From Antiquaquibacter soli (GTDB taxonomy: Bacteria > Actinomycetota > Actinomycetes > Actinomycetales > Microbacteriaceae), in the NCBI RefSeq assembly GCF_030580675.1, contig NZ_JAUQUB010000004.1:84057-148056 (forward strand): 64,000 bases of DNA, in the 5' to 3' direction. The notes under the pieces are model-generated. The model saw only the letters and a list, made by a program, of their open reading frames with translations. It was not told the origin of the DNA and ran no database searches. The position numbers and the translations under genes are program-made. The first letter of the stretch is position 1; the number at the start of each line of letters is the position of its first letter. Below, piece by piece: positions 24,109 to 32,281 of this stretch.

Positions 24109-25950
24109 ATGTCCGAATCGCTGACGACGTTCGCGCCGATCGAGACGCCGGAGTCGCTGCACCCGACCGGGAGCCTGCTCGTCGCCCTCCCCGAGATCGA
24201 TGACCGCGGCTGGTGCCGCTCGATCAACATCGCGCACGAGGGCCAGCGCGGTCTCGTCGCGGCGCACTCCGATTCCGCGCTGATCCGCCCGGTCGTCACC
24301 GTCGACGGCGTCGAGGCCTCGCCCGGTCTCGAGTGGAGGAGGCTCGGCCACTGGGTCCCCTCGGCGCGCGGCTCGGACGAGCGCGGCGAACTCGGCCTCG
24401 CCTACCTCGCGCCGGTCGCCGAGCAGGGCGTCGTCGCGCGGGTGGAGTGGACGAACACCACCGGCTCCCCTCAGGAGGTGGCGCTCGCGTTCACGGGGGA
24501 GTGGAGCGCCGTGCAGGTGCACCACTTCAAGGCCAAGCGGCTGTCCGTGGGGCTGCGCGAGCGCGATGACGAGTGGACCGGCGCGCGCACCGTGTACGCC
24601 GGCGCGGACCGCCTCCTGCTGTCGATCTCGTGGCGGGCGGGGGAGGGCGCGGCGCACGGCGGGCATCCCGCGCACGGCTGGCTCACCGAGCGCTCCGGGA
24701 CCCTCGAGCCCGGCGACTCCCTGTCGCTGGAGGTCTTCATCGGTGTCGCCACGGAACCCGACGGCTCGGGCGCCACCGCGCTGCACTTGCGGCGGCGAGG
24801 CGCCGACGCGCTCCTCGCCGGAACGCTCGACTGGCTGGATGCCCGGTCCCTCGGCACGGGCGACGACGCGCTCGACGCGCGCCTCAACGAGAACCTCTTC
24901 TTCAGCTACTTCTTCGCCCAGGCGGACTGCCTCGACTCCGGTCGCGCGGTGATGCTCACCTCGCGCAGCCCGCGCTACTACGTCTCGGGCGCCTTCTGGA
25001 GTCGTGACGCGTACTGGTGGACCTTCCCCGCGATCCTGCTCGCCGACCCCGCCCGGGCGCGTCGCGTGCTCGTCGAGTCGATCGCCTCCGCGGGGTCCGA
25101 CATAGCCCACCACGCCCTGTACATCACGGGTCAGCGGCTCTACCCGGGCTTCGAGCTCGACGAGCTCACGGCGCCGCTCCTCGCGATCTGGCGCTACACC
25201 GACTCCACGGGTGACCGCTCGGTGCTCCGCGAGCCGGCGATCGCCGCCTTCCTCGACCACTACCGCGCGGAGCTCGCGGAGTGGTTCGACGCCGACCTCG
25301 GCCTGTACGGCACCTTCCTGCTCCCGACCGACGATCCCACCGACTTCCCGTTCGTGACGACGGACAACGCGACCGTCGCGGTCGGCTTCCGCATCCTCGC
25401 GGCCTTCGACGAGAGCCCGACCGCCGCAGCGCGGCTCCTCGACCGCGCCCTCTCGGTCGAGCTCGCCCTCGTCGACCGCGCGATCACGGCCGACGGCCGC
25501 TGGGCCTGGGCGATCGACTCGAGCGGCGCGCACGAGCTGCGCGAGGAGCCGCCCCTCGGCCTGCGGCTCCTCGACTACTTCGGAGTCGTGGACGCCCCGG
25601 CGCGGGCCGCGACCGAGCGATGGCTCGTGACCGACTACGAGTACCACTTCGGCGGCGCGTATCCCGGAGCGGGGGCCCCCCACTTCGCGAGCCCCTCGTC
25701 GTTCGACCTCGGCAACCGGATGCTCACGGCCAATGCGGACCTCGGAGACCCGGTCGAGCAGTTCGTGGCGGCTCCCCTCGACAACGGCCTCGGCTGCGAG
25801 TCCTGGGATCCGCTCACCGGGCAGGTCGTGACGGGGGCGGCGATGGCGAGTGTCGCGGGCTTCCTCGCCTGGACGGCGTGGGCGAACCGCACCGGCCACC
25901 GGCGCTGGAACGACCCGTTCGGCAGCGGCGCGCAAGGCGGTCCCCGGTGA
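24109..25950 (+). CDS. Six-hairpin (alpha/alpha) glycosidase-like protein
   Basis: The 613-residue protein has an N-terminal beta-rich domain (about 1-250) and a C-terminal alpha/alpha toroid (about 270-600). S-G-A-F-W-S-R-D-A-Y-W-W-T-F-P near 300 resembles the RD-xxW region of six-hairpin glycosidases such as GH63, GH125 and amylo-alpha-glucosidases. I cannot place it in one GH family. There is no signal peptide, so it works in the cytoplasm on sugar imported by the GPH transporter. It begins 4 bases after the amidohydrolase and overlaps the GDPD gene by 4 bases. Confidence 0.7.
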   Translation: MSESLTTFAPIETPESLHPTGSLLVALPEIDDRGWCRSINIAHEGQRGLVAAHSDSALIRPVVTVDGVEASPGLEWRRLGHWVPSARGSDERGELGLAYLAPVAEQGVVARVEWTNTTGSPQEVALAFTGEWSAVQVHHFKAKRLSVGLRERDDEWTGARTVYAGADRLLLSISWRAGEGAAHGGHPAHGWLTERSGTLEPGDSLSLEVFIGVATEPDGSGATALHLRRRGADALLAGTLDWLDARSLGTGDDALDARLNENLFFSYFFAQADCLDSGRAVMLTSRSPRYYVSGAFWSRDAYWWTFPAILLADPARARRVLVESIASAGSDIAHHALYITGQRLYPGFELDELTAPLLAIWRYTDSTGDRSVLREPAIAAFLDHYRAELAEWFDADLGLYGTFLLPTDDPTDFPFVTTDNATVAVGFRILAAFDESPTAAARLLDRALSVELALVDRAITADGRWAWAIDSSGAHELREEPPLGLRLLDYFGVVDAPARAATERWLVTDYEYHFGGAYPGAGAPHFASPSSFDLGNRMLTANADLGDPVEQFVAAPLDNGLGCESWDPLTGQVVTGAAMASVAGFLAWTAWANRTGHRRWNDPFGSGAQGGPR

Positions 25951-26753
25951 CGCTCGTGATCGCCCATCGCGGGGCGAGCGCCGACGCCCCGGAGCAGTCC
26001 CGCGCGGCCTACGAGCTGGCACTCGAGCAGGGCGCGGACGGGGTCGAGTGCGACGTGCGGGTCACAGCGGACGGCGAGGTCGTCTGCTTCCACGACGCCA
26101 CCCTCGATCGCACGCTCGGGGTCCCGGGCTCGGTGGTCGACCTCACCCTCGAGCAGCTGCGGGCGCTCGACCCGGGGCTCGTGACCCTCGGAGAGCTGCT
26201 GCAGTTGCTCCGGGATGCCCGGCGCCCGCTCGTCCTCGCGGTCGAGCTGAAGCATCCGAACCCCGTCGGCACCGCCCTCGAGGCGGCCGTCGTCGGCGTC
26301 CTGGACGCCGCGGGCTGGGACCGTGCCAGGGCGCGCGTCGACGACGTGACGGTGAGCCTCATGAGCTTCAACCCGCTCAGCGTCGCCGCCCTCGGCATCG
26401 ATCCGCGGCTCGTGATGATCCTCACGGGCGTCATCACGATCGACGACGTCGCCGCCGAGCTACCCCCGGGCGCCGCGGGGGAGGCTGCGGCCGCGGAGCT
26501 CGAGCGGGCGCTCGCCGCGGGACTTCAGCTTCTCGACGGGGCGGTCGTCGGCGGGGCGGGTCCCGAGCTGGAGTTCTGCCGGCAGCAGCCCGACCGCGTC
26601 CGATCGTGGATCGCCGCGGGGCTCACCGTCCGGGTCTGGACCGCGGACGACCCCGCCGACGTCGACTTCCTCGTGGAGCTGGGCGTTCCCGAGATCACCA
26701 CGAACCGCCCTGCCGCGGTTCTCGAGCAGCTCGGGAGGGCTCATGCGCAGTGA
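25947..26753 (+). CDS. Glycerophosphodiester phosphodiesterase family protein
   Basis: The 268-residue protein is a GDPD TIM barrel: I-A-H-R-G-A-S at the start, G-A-D-G-V-E-C-D-V-R-V-T-A-D-G and F-H-D-A-T-L-D-R-T, which hold the catalytic His pair and metal-binding Glu/Asp residues, and A-V-E-L-K-H near 95. V-R-V-W-T-A-D-D-P is the C-terminal strand with the conserved W-T. It cleaves glycerophosphodiesters to glycerol 3-phosphate and an alcohol. No signal peptide is present. It overlaps both neighbours, so it is part of the operon that begins at 21746. Confidence 0.88.
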   Translation: MTLVIAHRGASADAPEQSRAAYELALEQGADGVECDVRVTADGEVVCFHDATLDRTLGVPGSVVDLTLEQLRALDPGLVTLGELLQLLRDARRPLVLAVELKHPNPVGTALEAAVVGVLDAAGWDRARARVDDVTVSLMSFNPLSVAALGIDPRLVMILTGVITIDDVAAELPPGAAGEAAAAELERALAAGLQLLDGAVVGGAGPELEFCRQQPDRVRSWIAAGLTVRVWTADDPADVDFLVELGVPEITTNRPAAVLEQLGRAHAQ

Positions 26754-28092
26754 CGTCATCGTCGTGGGGGCGGGGCTGGCGGGTCTCGCCGCGGCTCGCG
26801 CGCTCGTGGCGGCAGGGGCATCCGTGACCGTCCTGGAGGCGCGTGACCGGGTCGGCGGGCGCACCGAGGGCGGGGTGCTCTCCGACGGGCAGTGGATCGA
26901 GCTCGGCGGGCAGTGGCTCGGCCCGGGGCACGACCGGATGTACGGGCTCGTCGCGGAGCTCGGCCTCGAGACGGTCCCCACTTACAACACGGGCAAGACG
27001 GTCATCCACCTCGGCGGGCGCCGCACGCTCATGGGCGAGCTCAAGGGCGCCGTCCCGAGGCTCGACCCCTTCTCCCTCGTCGATCTCGGCCAGGGACTCG
27101 CTCGCTTCGCCGCCCTCTCCCGGCGAGTGCCCCTCGAGCGGCCGTGGGACACCCCCGACGCGACGGTGCTCGACGGGCAGACCTTCGAGTCCTGGATCCG
27201 CCGCACTCTCAAGACGAAGAACGGACGCGAGTACTTCCGTGTCGCGTGCGAGGCGGTCATGTCGGCCGAGCCCGGCGACCTGTCGCTCCTGCACGCCGCG
27301 TTCTACAGCAAGAGCGGCACCGACCTCGAGACCCTCATGGCGGTCGACCAGGGGGCGCAGCAAGACCGCGTGCTCGGGGGATCGGTGCTGGTGAGCGAGC
27401 GGATGGCGGAGTCGCTCGGCGACCGCGTCGTCCTCGGTGCGCCGGTGCGCCGCATCGCCCAGTCGGGGTCGGGTGTCACCGTCACCACGCGCGACGGTCG
27501 CGATTTCGACGCCGACCGCGTCATCGTGACGCTCCCGCCGACGCTCGCCGGTCGACTCGAGTACGAGCCGGCGCTGCCGAGCTGGCGCGATCAGCTCACC
27601 CAGCGCGTGCCGGCGGGGTCCGTCATCAAGCAGTACCTCGTGTACGAGTCGCCCTTCTGGCGCGAGGACGGCCTCAACGGTCAAGCGGGCTCCGACCGCG
27701 GCCCGGTGAAGGTCACCTTCGACAACTCGCCTCCCGGCTACGAGCGAGGCATCCTGCTCGGCTTCATGGAGGGCGCGGATGGCCGTGAATACGCCCGGCG
27801 CTCGCCGGAGGAGCGGCGGCAGGCGTTCATCGACTCGGTGGTGCCCTACTTCGGCGGGCGGGCGAGGGACGCCGTCGAGTACCACGAGCGCGACTGGATG
27901 GCCGAGGAGTTCAGTCGGGGATGCTACGGCGCCCACTTCACACCCGGCACCTGGACCTCCTACGGACCAGCCCTGCGCGAGCCCGTCGGAGGCATCCACT
28001 GGGCGGGCACGGAGTGCTCGCCGGTCTTCAACGGCTACATGGAGGGCGCCGTGCGCTCGGGGGAGTCCGCGGCCGAGGCGGTACTGGCGTAG
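26743..28092 (+). CDS. Flavin monoamine oxidase family protein
   Basis: The 449-residue protein begins with V-I-V-V-G-A-G-L-A-G-L-A-A-A-R and E-A-R-D-R-V-G-G-R-T (FAD binding), then L-G-G-Q-W-L-G-P-G-H. The C-terminus has G-G-I-H-W-A-G-T-E-C-S-P-x-F-N-G-Y-M-E-G-A-V-R-S-G that binds the flavin. Length and motifs match bacterial monoamine oxidases and putrescine oxidase relatives. It oxidises amines to aldehydes with H2O2 and ammonia. GGGAGG precedes the ATG inside the GDPD gene (11-base overlap). It is the last gene of the divergent operon and converges on the next gene. Confidence 0.88.
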   Translation: MRSDVIVVGAGLAGLAAARALVAAGASVTVLEARDRVGGRTEGGVLSDGQWIELGGQWLGPGHDRMYGLVAELGLETVPTYNTGKTVIHLGGRRTLMGELKGAVPRLDPFSLVDLGQGLARFAALSRRVPLERPWDTPDATVLDGQTFESWIRRTLKTKNGREYFRVACEAVMSAEPGDLSLLHAAFYSKSGTDLETLMAVDQGAQQDRVLGGSVLVSERMAESLGDRVVLGAPVRRIAQSGSGVTVTTRDGRDFDADRVIVTLPPTLAGRLEYEPALPSWRDQLTQRVPAGSVIKQYLVYESPFWREDGLNGQAGSDRGPVKVTFDNSPPGYERGILLGFMEGADGREYARRSPEERRQAFIDSVVPYFGGRARDAVEYHERDWMAEEFSRGCYGAHFTPGTWTSYGPALREPVGGIHWAGTECSPVFNGYMEGAVRSGESAAEAVLA

Positions 28093-28102
28093 CGCGATCC
28101 GC

Positions 28103-28735
28103 CTACTCGCGCGCCCGGCCCAGCGCGCCCTCGTCCATCGGCGGCATCTCCTCGGTGAGCTGGCGCGCCCGGTTGGGGTGGCGCAGCGCCGCGGTGAAGA
28201 CCTGCCCCAACGCGGTCCGGCGCCCGTCGCCGTGGAGCTTTCCCGCCCAGCCGTTGGCCTGATGGAAGGCGTCCGCCGTGTACAGGAGGGTGGATGCGAC
28301 GAACCGTCGCCTCCACTCGGGTGCGACGAAGATCTGGTGCACGAGACCGTCGCGCGGGTACCACCGAACCGCCCCCGCCTGCTCGCCATTGGGGACGCGA
28401 GCGGTGGCGAACGCGTACCGGGAGATGATCGTGCCCGCGGGGAAGCGGTCGCCACCGAACGCGACGAGGTTCGTCGCCGCGGGCGAGGCCGATGGTTCGT
28501 CGACCCAGACGAACCAGAGGGCCGGCTGCTCGGGCAGGAGGTACCGGCCGATCGCGACGTGGGCGAGTCCGGCATCCGCCTCGGTGACGCTCCACGCCGC
28601 CTCGATGTCGGGCTCCGCGCCACCGTCGTCGATCGTGCCGTCGGCCACCGAGTCGTCCCCGTAGGCGGCGACGTCCCACAGCCCGGAGGACAGGCGGCCG
28701 CGTCGCACGTACCGTGCGTTCCGAGCAGTCTTCAT
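28103..28735 (-). CDS. Conserved hypothetical protein with GNAT-like C-terminus
   Basis: I do not recognise a named family for this 210-residue protein. The central part reads like a GNAT acetyltransferase core (L-V-H-Q-I-F-V-A-P-E-W-R-R-R-F-V-A-S-T-L-L near 140), although the Q/R-x-x-G-x-G/A loop is imperfect. It has no signal peptide or membrane helix. The ATG start has GACAAT ending 6 bases upstream (28742-28747, minus strand), in line with leaderless expression. It lies convergent to the amine oxidase and divergent from the surface protein gene. Confidence 0.55.
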   Translation of the reverse strand: MKTARNARYVRRGRLSSGLWDVAAYGDDSVADGTIDDGGAEPDIEAAWSVTEADAGLAHVAIGRYLLPEQPALWFVWVDEPSASPAATNLVAFGGDRFPAGTIISRYAFATARVPNGEQAGAVRWYPRDGLVHQIFVAPEWRRRFVASTLLYTADAFHQANGWAGKLHGDGRRTALGQVFTAALRHPNRARQLTEEMPPMDEGALGRARE

Positions 28736-28794
28736 ACTGCTATTGTCGAGCCCAGCGCTCTCCGCGCGCTCCGACCACCCTGGGGGACCCCATC

Positions 28795-29901
28795 GTGAAG
28801 AAGACCATCGCCGCTCTCGGCGCGTCCGTTCTCGGCCTCGGATCGGCCGTCGCCGTCGGTGCCGCCCCCGCGAACGCGGAGCCGGCCCCGGTGACCGATT
28901 GCGCGAACATCGAGGAGCAGATCGGCTCGCTCGGCTCGTCGAACGACCCCGCCGAGATGTGGTTCGAGAACTGCATCCCCCAGTACGGCCTGGGCAAGGT
29001 CGAGTTCACGATCGTCCCCGACGAGGACAACCCGGCTGTCGACTTCCCCGAGGACTTCGTCACTCTTGACGATGCGGCCTATGAGGACTCTCCGATCACC
29101 GTGACGACCACGACCGACGCCGCCGCGCTCCAGGCCTACTTCGGTGCGGAGGACGCTCCCTACTCGATCGCGCCGATCCTCCCGCAGACCATCCTCGACG
29201 AGGAGTCGAACTCGCAGACCTACGGCGCCACGGTGATCGCCAAGATCTCTTCCCTCACGGCGGCGGACCCGGAGACGGTCCCCGCCGACGTCGTGTCGCT
29301 GTGCGAGTACGACGAGCTCGACTTCGGCGGATACGTCGCCTCGTACGACCCCATCGACACCACCTTCACGCAGACCGTCGACGGTGCCGAGTGGACGTAT
29401 ACGATCACCGGTCAGTCGCCGGACAGCTACTTCCTCATCACGACCGTGGACGAGGTCCCGTTCCTCTGCATCACCGACGGGGAGAACGCCGCGTGGGGCC
29501 CCCTGTCGAGTGGTGGGTACATCTACCTCGGAGTCGTGCTGCCGTTCATCCCCGAGACGTTCTCCGGGCCGACCTCGTTCGAGCAGTCGGCCGACGCGAG
29601 CGCGTCGGAGATCCGCGAGCTCCTCGACGGGACGATCGAGCCCGCGGCGATCGGCGACAGCGGCCTCTACACGCTCGGCGTCTTCGAGCGGCTGGGAGTC
29701 CCGGCACCCGGTCCGGCGCTCGCGGCGACGGGGTCGGACGGCAACGCGCTGATCCTCCCGGCGATCATCGTCGGCGGCGTCGTGGTGCTCGGTGGAGCGC
29801 TCATCGCGGTCAGCGTCATCCGCCGTCGTCGCACGAACCCCGCTACCGAGACCGTCGCCCCGGCGGAGTCCTCGGCTCCTCCGACCGACCCGGCCGTCTA
29901 G
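28795..29901 (+). CDS. Secreted surface protein with LAATG sorting motif
   Basis: The 368-residue preprotein has a signal peptide (about 1-29, A-P-A-N-A-E). It is acidic, poor in Lys, with four cysteines (about 42, 60, 196, 251) that may form two disulfides. Near residue 309 it has L-A-A-T-G-S-D, followed by a hydrophobic helix (about 322-345) and R-R-R-R-T. LAxTG with this tail is the recognition type of class E sortases in actinobacteria, so it is likely linked to the cell wall. A Thr/Pro-rich 20-residue tail follows the basic cluster, which is longer than usual. Function unknown. Confidence 0.75.
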   Translation: MKKTIAALGASVLGLGSAVAVGAAPANAEPAPVTDCANIEEQIGSLGSSNDPAEMWFENCIPQYGLGKVEFTIVPDEDNPAVDFPEDFVTLDDAAYEDSPITVTTTTDAAALQAYFGAEDAPYSIAPILPQTILDEESNSQTYGATVIAKISSLTAADPETVPADVVSLCEYDELDFGGYVASYDPIDTTFTQTVDGAEWTYTITGQSPDSYFLITTVDEVPFLCITDGENAAWGPLSSGGYIYLGVVLPFIPETFSGPTSFEQSADASASEIRELLDGTIEPAAIGDSGLYTLGVFERLGVPAPGPALAATGSDGNALILPAIIVGGVVVLGGALIAVSVIRRRRTNPATETVAPAESSAPPTDPAV

Positions 29902-29930
29902 CGACGCGGCCCGCTCCGGGGCGAGCGCCG

Positions 29931-29936
29931 TAGGAT
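29931..29936 (+). promoter_or_regulatory. Putative -10 hexamer for leaderless mtlD
   Basis: TAGGAT ends 6 bases before the mtlD ATG, and the intervening TTCCCC contains no ribosome binding site. Confidence 0.45.
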
Positions 29937-29942
29937 TTCCCC

Positions 29943-31067
29943 ATGAGAACCGCGGTGCACTTCGGAGCTGGCAACATCGGGCGCGGGTTCGTCGCGCAGT
30001 TCCTGCACGAGAGCGGGTACGAGGTCGTCTTCGCCGACGTGAGCGAGGAGCTCATCGGAGCCCTGCAGAAGCAGCCGAGCTACCGGGTTCTCGAAGTCGG
30101 CGAAGGTGCTCAGGACCGCGTCGTCGACGGCTACCGGGCCATCAACTCGAAGACCCACGAGGCCGACGTGATCGCAGAGATCGCGAACGCCGAGATCGTC
30201 ACGACGGCCGTCGGAGCGCGCATCCTGCAGTTCGTCGCGCCGGTCATCGCGAAGGGCCTCGCCGCGCGCACGCGCCCCGAGCCGCTCGTCGTCATCGCGT
30301 GCGAGAACGCCATCGGCGGCACCGACATCCTCGCTGCGGAGGTGCGCAAGCACGACCCCGCCGACAACGCAGTCTTCGCGAACTGCGCGATCGACCGCAT
30401 TGTGCCCGAGCAGTCGGGCGGCCTGGATGTCACGATCGAGTCCTTCTTCGAGTGGGTCGTCGACCGCACCCCGTTCGCCGGCGCCACGCCCGAGATCCAC
30501 GGTGTCACGTGGGTCGACGATCTCGGACCGTTCATCGAGCGCAAGCTCTTCACCGTCAACACCGCCCACGCCGCGGCGGCGTACCACGGCATCGACCGCG
30601 GCTGGGTCTCGATCCGCGAGGCCCTCGCGACCCCGGAGCTCCAGGCGGAGATCCGCGCCGTGCTGGCCGAGACCAAGGAGCTGCTCGTCGTCAAGCACGG
30701 CTTCGACCCCGACGAACAGCAGGCGTACATCGAGAAGACGCTCAAGCGCATCTCGAACCCCCACCTCCCCGACACGTGCGAACGGGTGGGTCGGAGTCCT
30801 CTTCGCAAGCTCTCCCGGCACGAGAGGTTCATCGGCCCTGCCGCCGAACTCGCCGAGCGCGGGCTCGAGGTATGGAACCTCCTCAACGCCGTCGGCGCCG
30901 CCTTGCGCTTCGACGTGGAGGAGGACGCGGAGAGCGTGGAGCTCCAGGCGCTGCTGTCGGGAGGGGCGCCCGCGGATGCTCTCGCTGAGACCATCACCGG
31001 GCTCGAGCCGTCGCATCCGCTCTTCCCGCACGTCGTCGAGGTCATCGAGTTGAGGCTCGCGCAGTGA
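29943..31067 (+). CDS. mtlD: Mannitol-1-phosphate 5-dehydrogenase
   Basis: The 374-residue protein has the N-terminal NAD-binding H-F-G-A-G-N-I-G-R-G-F and the catalytic K-L-F-T-V-N-T-A-H-A-x-x-A-Y near residue 200, typical of MtlD. It interconverts mannitol 1-phosphate and fructose 6-phosphate with NAD. No mannitol PTS gene is adjacent; instead two small membrane proteins follow, the first overlapping by 4 bases. The ATG at 29943 lies 6 bases after a TAGGAT -10 candidate. The length agrees with the family (about 380). Confidence 0.93.
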   Translation: MRTAVHFGAGNIGRGFVAQFLHESGYEVVFADVSEELIGALQKQPSYRVLEVGEGAQDRVVDGYRAINSKTHEADVIAEIANAEIVTTAVGARILQFVAPVIAKGLAARTRPEPLVVIACENAIGGTDILAAEVRKHDPADNAVFANCAIDRIVPEQSGGLDVTIESFFEWVVDRTPFAGATPEIHGVTWVDDLGPFIERKLFTVNTAHAAAAYHGIDRGWVSIREALATPELQAEIRAVLAETKELLVVKHGFDPDEQQAYIEKTLKRISNPHLPDTCERVGRSPLRKLSRHERFIGPAAELAERGLEVWNLLNAVGAALRFDVEEDAESVELQALLSGGAPADALAETITGLEPSHPLFPHVVEVIELRLAQ

Positions 31068-31459
31068 CGGCGGACGCCGCCGACCCGGACGAGGAGGCAC
31101 TCGGCTGGGCGGGCGACGAGCGCGATGCCGCCGCTGTCCCGCCGCCGAGAGCGCGCGAGCCCCGAGAGGGCGACTCGATCCCCGGTCCGCTCCTGATCAC
31201 CTATGGCATCCTCGCGGGGCTCTACCTGATCTACACCGTGGGGTGGATCATCACCGTCACTCGGTCGTCGACGAGCCTGCCGAGCCTGCTCGGCGAGATC
31301 ATGTTCCAGCTCGGCGAGTTCCTCGCGATCGCGAGCCCGGCCCTGTGGTTCGCCGCCGTGCTCGTGCTGACGCGGCGCCGCAAGCCGGTCGTTCGCCTGC
31401 TGTGGTTGCTCATCGGGCTCACCGTCGTCGTGCCCTGGCCCTTCCTGCTGGGGGTGTGA
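31064..31459 (+). CDS. Small integral membrane protein, unknown function
   Basis: The 131-residue protein has an acidic, Pro-rich cytoplasmic N-terminus (about 1-38) and three hydrophobic segments (about 42-65, 78-100, 108-130). I do not recognise a family. The GTG start overlaps mtlD by 4 bases and the next small membrane gene begins 2 bases after its stop, so all three form one operon. The pair may form a complex because the two proteins share the same size and layout. Confidence 0.7.
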   Translation: MTADAADPDEEALGWAGDERDAAAVPPPRAREPREGDSIPGPLLITYGILAGLYLIYTVGWIITVTRSSTSLPSLLGEIMFQLGEFLAIASPALWFAAVLVLTRRRKPVVRLLWLLIGLTVVVPWPFLLGV

Positions 31460-31460
31460 G

Positions 31461-31877
31461 ATGACCGACTCGACCCCTGAGGCGACACCCACCCCTGAGG
31501 CCCCGACTCCTGAGGCCTTCGAAGGGCCCGCCCCCGCTCCCGGATACGGCTGGCCCTCCGTGGTCGTCGCCGCTCTCTTCGGCCTCTTCTACGCCTACGA
31601 CCTGTGGGAGGCGGTCTCGACGTTCTTCGAGCTGCCCACCTTCTACGAGGCGTTCGGCTTCGACGTCGCCCAGCTGCCGTGGTGGGTCCTCGTACTGATG
31701 CTCGTGCTGCCGGTCGTCGTGTTCCTGCTCGCCCTCTGGGCCGGGCGGCGCCGGTCGCTCGCCGAGCGTGCGCTGCTCCTCCTGGTCGGGCTGTCCGTGG
31801 TGGCGGCCCTGAGCCTCGGACTCATCGCGCTCGAGGCCGTCTTGCGGCCGGCGCTCCTCTCCGGCGTCCTCGGCTGA
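31461..31877 (+). CDS. Small integral membrane protein, unknown function
   Basis: The 138-residue protein starts with T/P/E repeats (T-P-E-A-x-x-T-P-E-A, about 3-22) and has three hydrophobic segments (about 31-55, 72-95, 105-130). It is not a recognisable family. It is the third gene of the mtlD operon. The stop is followed by a 12-bp palindrome CGCCTCGAGGCG near 31888, with no T tract. Confidence 0.68.
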   Translation: MTDSTPEATPTPEAPTPEAFEGPAPAPGYGWPSVVVAALFGLFYAYDLWEAVSTFFELPTFYEAFGFDVAQLPWWVLVLMLVLPVVVFLLALWAGRRRSLAERALLLLVGLSVVAALSLGLIALEAVLRPALLSGVLG

Positions 31878-31909
31878 TCTCCTATCGCCTCGAGGCGGAG
31901 CTGCGTCTG

Positions 31910-31938
31910 TTGCAATAGTGTGTGGCACACAGTAATGT
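31910..31938 (+). promoter_or_regulatory. padR promoter with dyad operator in the spacer
   Basis: TTGCAA (31910-31915) and TAATGT (31933-31938) are separated by exactly 17 bases. The spacer contains the perfect 13-base dyad TGTGTG-G-CACACA (31919-31931). The -10 ends 7 bases before the ATG at 31946, so the mRNA is probably leaderless. A PadR dimer bound here would block its own promoter. Confidence 0.65.
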
Positions 31939-31945
31939 AACTCGT

Positions 31946-32281
31946 ATGTACGAAGACGAGGTCCTCGCGACCCACCGCCAGGAGGTGCGCCGCGGCACCG
32001 TGGTGCTCGCGTGCCTGCTGACCCTCGCGCAGCCGAACTACGGCTACGCGCTCCTCGAGTCGCTCGAGCGGGCTGGCTTCCCCGTCGACGCCAACACGCT
32101 CTACCCCCTCCTGCGGCGCCTCGAGAAGCAGGGGCTGTTGTCGAGCGAGTGGAACACGGACGAGGCCCGGCCCCGCAAGTTCTACGCGACGAGCCCCGAC
32201 GGCGCCGCGCTCGCGGAACTGCTCTACCGGGACTGGGTCGACATCGACCGGTCCCTCCGAACCCTGAAAGGCACGACATGA
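31946..32281 (+). CDS. PadR-family transcriptional regulator
   Basis: The 111-residue protein is a compact PadR winged helix: T-V-V-L-A-C-L-L-T-L-A-Q-P-N-Y-G-Y-A-L near the N-terminus and V-D-A-N-T-L-Y-P-L-L-R-R-L-E-K-Q-G-L-L for the recognition helix and wing, then R-K-F-Y-A-T-S-P-D-G. An upstream in-frame GTG at 31922 lies inside the operator and is rejected. The stop overlaps the next gene by 4 bases. PadR regulators coupled to HAAS membrane proteins respond to membrane or drug stress in many Gram-positive bacteria. Confidence 0.9.
   Translation: MYEDEVLATHRQEVRRGTVVLACLLTLAQPNYGYALLESLERAGFPVDANTLYPLLRRLEKQGLLSSEWNTDEARPRKFYATSPDGAALAELLYRDWVDIDRSLRTLKGTT

Noticed and set aside
31922..31945. 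Upstream GTG at 31922 as padR start
   Set aside because: It lies within the dyad and before the -10 hexamer, and PadR proteins of this size begin near the ATG at 31946.
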